Of a stretch of DNA of 22,169 nt, positions 21,821 to 22,169 are shown piece after piece. Below the pieces are notes generated by a model. That model was given only the letters and a program-made list of their open reading frames with translations, had not been told where the DNA came from and made no database searches. Position 1 is the stretch's first letter; every line of letters starts with the position of its first letter. The stretch lies in NCBI GenBank assembly GCA_002482685.1, contig DLGL01000103.1:48054-70222 (forward strand), in the 5' to 3' direction. The translations under genes were made by a program, and so were the position numbers. The stretch comes from Bacteriovoracaceae bacterium UBA7695. Lineage in GTDB: Bacteria; Bdellovibrionota; Bacteriovoracia; Bacteriovoracales; Bacteriovoracaceae.

Positions 21821-22169
21821 CTAGCGCAGTAGTTTATTTAAAACTTTCTTAATCTCAAGCTCAGTCATCACTGGAGCACAGTGGGTAATGTAGCTATTTA
21901 ACTCATAGAGACTAACAACCTTTACGAATGGATCTTTCTCCCTTGTTGTTTGGCCCGTCATTAGCAGAACACTCTTTACTGGGATTTTCTTTGCTTCAGA
22001 GAAAAACGATAAAAAGGGATTCGTTCGCGGATTAAGATGGCAATACAAAGCAAAGTTGGTGCGCTTGATCTGATCAAATGCACTGAAATTAGTCGTTCTT
22101 TTTATTGTACCGTTTGACCAGTTCTTAGTCTCAATAAGAAATACACCGGATGGGCCAAGCACAACATGA
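21821..22169 (-). CDS. NERD-domain protein, C-terminal part (runs off right edge)
   Basis: The frame is open to the window end, with HVVLGPSGVFLIETKNW read at the edge, so the start lies beyond 22169; the GTG at 22162 is internal. The visible 116 residues match the nuclease-related (NERD) domain: GVFLIETKNWSNGTIKR with the Glu/Lys of a PD-(D/E)xK-like core, then FDQIKRTNFALYCHLN. The domain is found in DNA-processing proteins and in uncharacterised proteins. The rest (SVLLMTGQTTREKDPFVKVV, LEIKKVLNKLLR) completes the fold. Function here unknown. Confidence 0.8.
   Translation of the reverse strand, partial: HVVLGPSGVFLIETKNWSNGTIKRTTNFSAFDQIKRTNFALYCHLNPRTNPFLSFFSEAKKIPVKSVLLMTGQTTREKDPFVKVVSLYELNSYITHCAPVMTELEIKKVLNKLLR

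Noticed and set aside
1..22169. CRISPR arrays, tRNA or rRNA genes
   Set aside because: No regularly spaced repeats and no cloverleaf or rRNA-like sequence seen on either strand by eye.

Overview
The window looks like a stretch of chromosome from a moderately low-GC Gram-negative bacterium. The many short genes with Sec signal peptides, several lipoproteins, outer-membrane barrels, a myxobacteria-like form of Tgt, and a type IV pilin-like head fused to Sel1-type repeats suggest the Bdellovibrionota/Bacteriovoracales (Bacteriovorax/Peredibacter-like). This is an inference from gene content; there is no rRNA or other marker to fix it. I see no tRNA, rRNA or CRISPR array.

Layout. 1-4165: a partial membrane-protein gene, then small secreted or envelope genes on both strands, including a thioredoxin-fold protein with no active-site cysteines, a Sel1/pilin-like protein and an sll1863-like coiled-coil protein. 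4172-4785: an HTH protein preceded by a truncated reading frame and a 24-bp near-perfect palindrome, which looks like a damaged toxin-antitoxin-type operon. 4916-8762: the housekeeping part, with truA and a tgt gene fused to an MnmD-like methyltransferase; a lipoprotein and a secreted Hint-domain protein lie between them. 8831-12399: a porin, secreted or membrane small genes, and a decayed partial copy of the methyltransferase end of the tgt fusion. 12604-14473: a minus-strand DUF2237 / DoxX-like / DoxX-DUF2071 cluster with one frameshift. 14569-15868: gene debris (outer-membrane protein pseudogene, hipB and hipA fragments). 15872-17776: a periplasmic 5-hydroxyisourate hydrolase and a periplasmic GlcG/HbpS-like protein, transcribed away from a LysR regulator. 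17777-19653: a second debris zone (tyrosine-recombinase remnant, truncated glutamate-synthase-like gene, IS21 istA remnant) around an intact rnk. 19654-22169: barrel plus DUF1554 lipoprotein pair, hemerythrin fragment, CPXCG zinc protein, a secreted protein, and a NERD-domain gene that runs off the end.

The most notable points are the Tgt-MnmD fusion (two enzymes acting on tRNA position 34 in one chain) and its diverged, internally deleted second copy; the Hint domain whose catalytic-type Cys sits exactly at the predicted signal-peptidase site; the palindrome upstream of the orphan HTH gene; a 23-nt exact repeat linking two distant gene ends; and the large number of broken genes (about nine) among otherwise intact ones. 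No clearly complete new multi-gene system is visible; the best candidates are the tRNA-34 fusion enzyme and the periplasmic HIUase/GlcG/LysR module.
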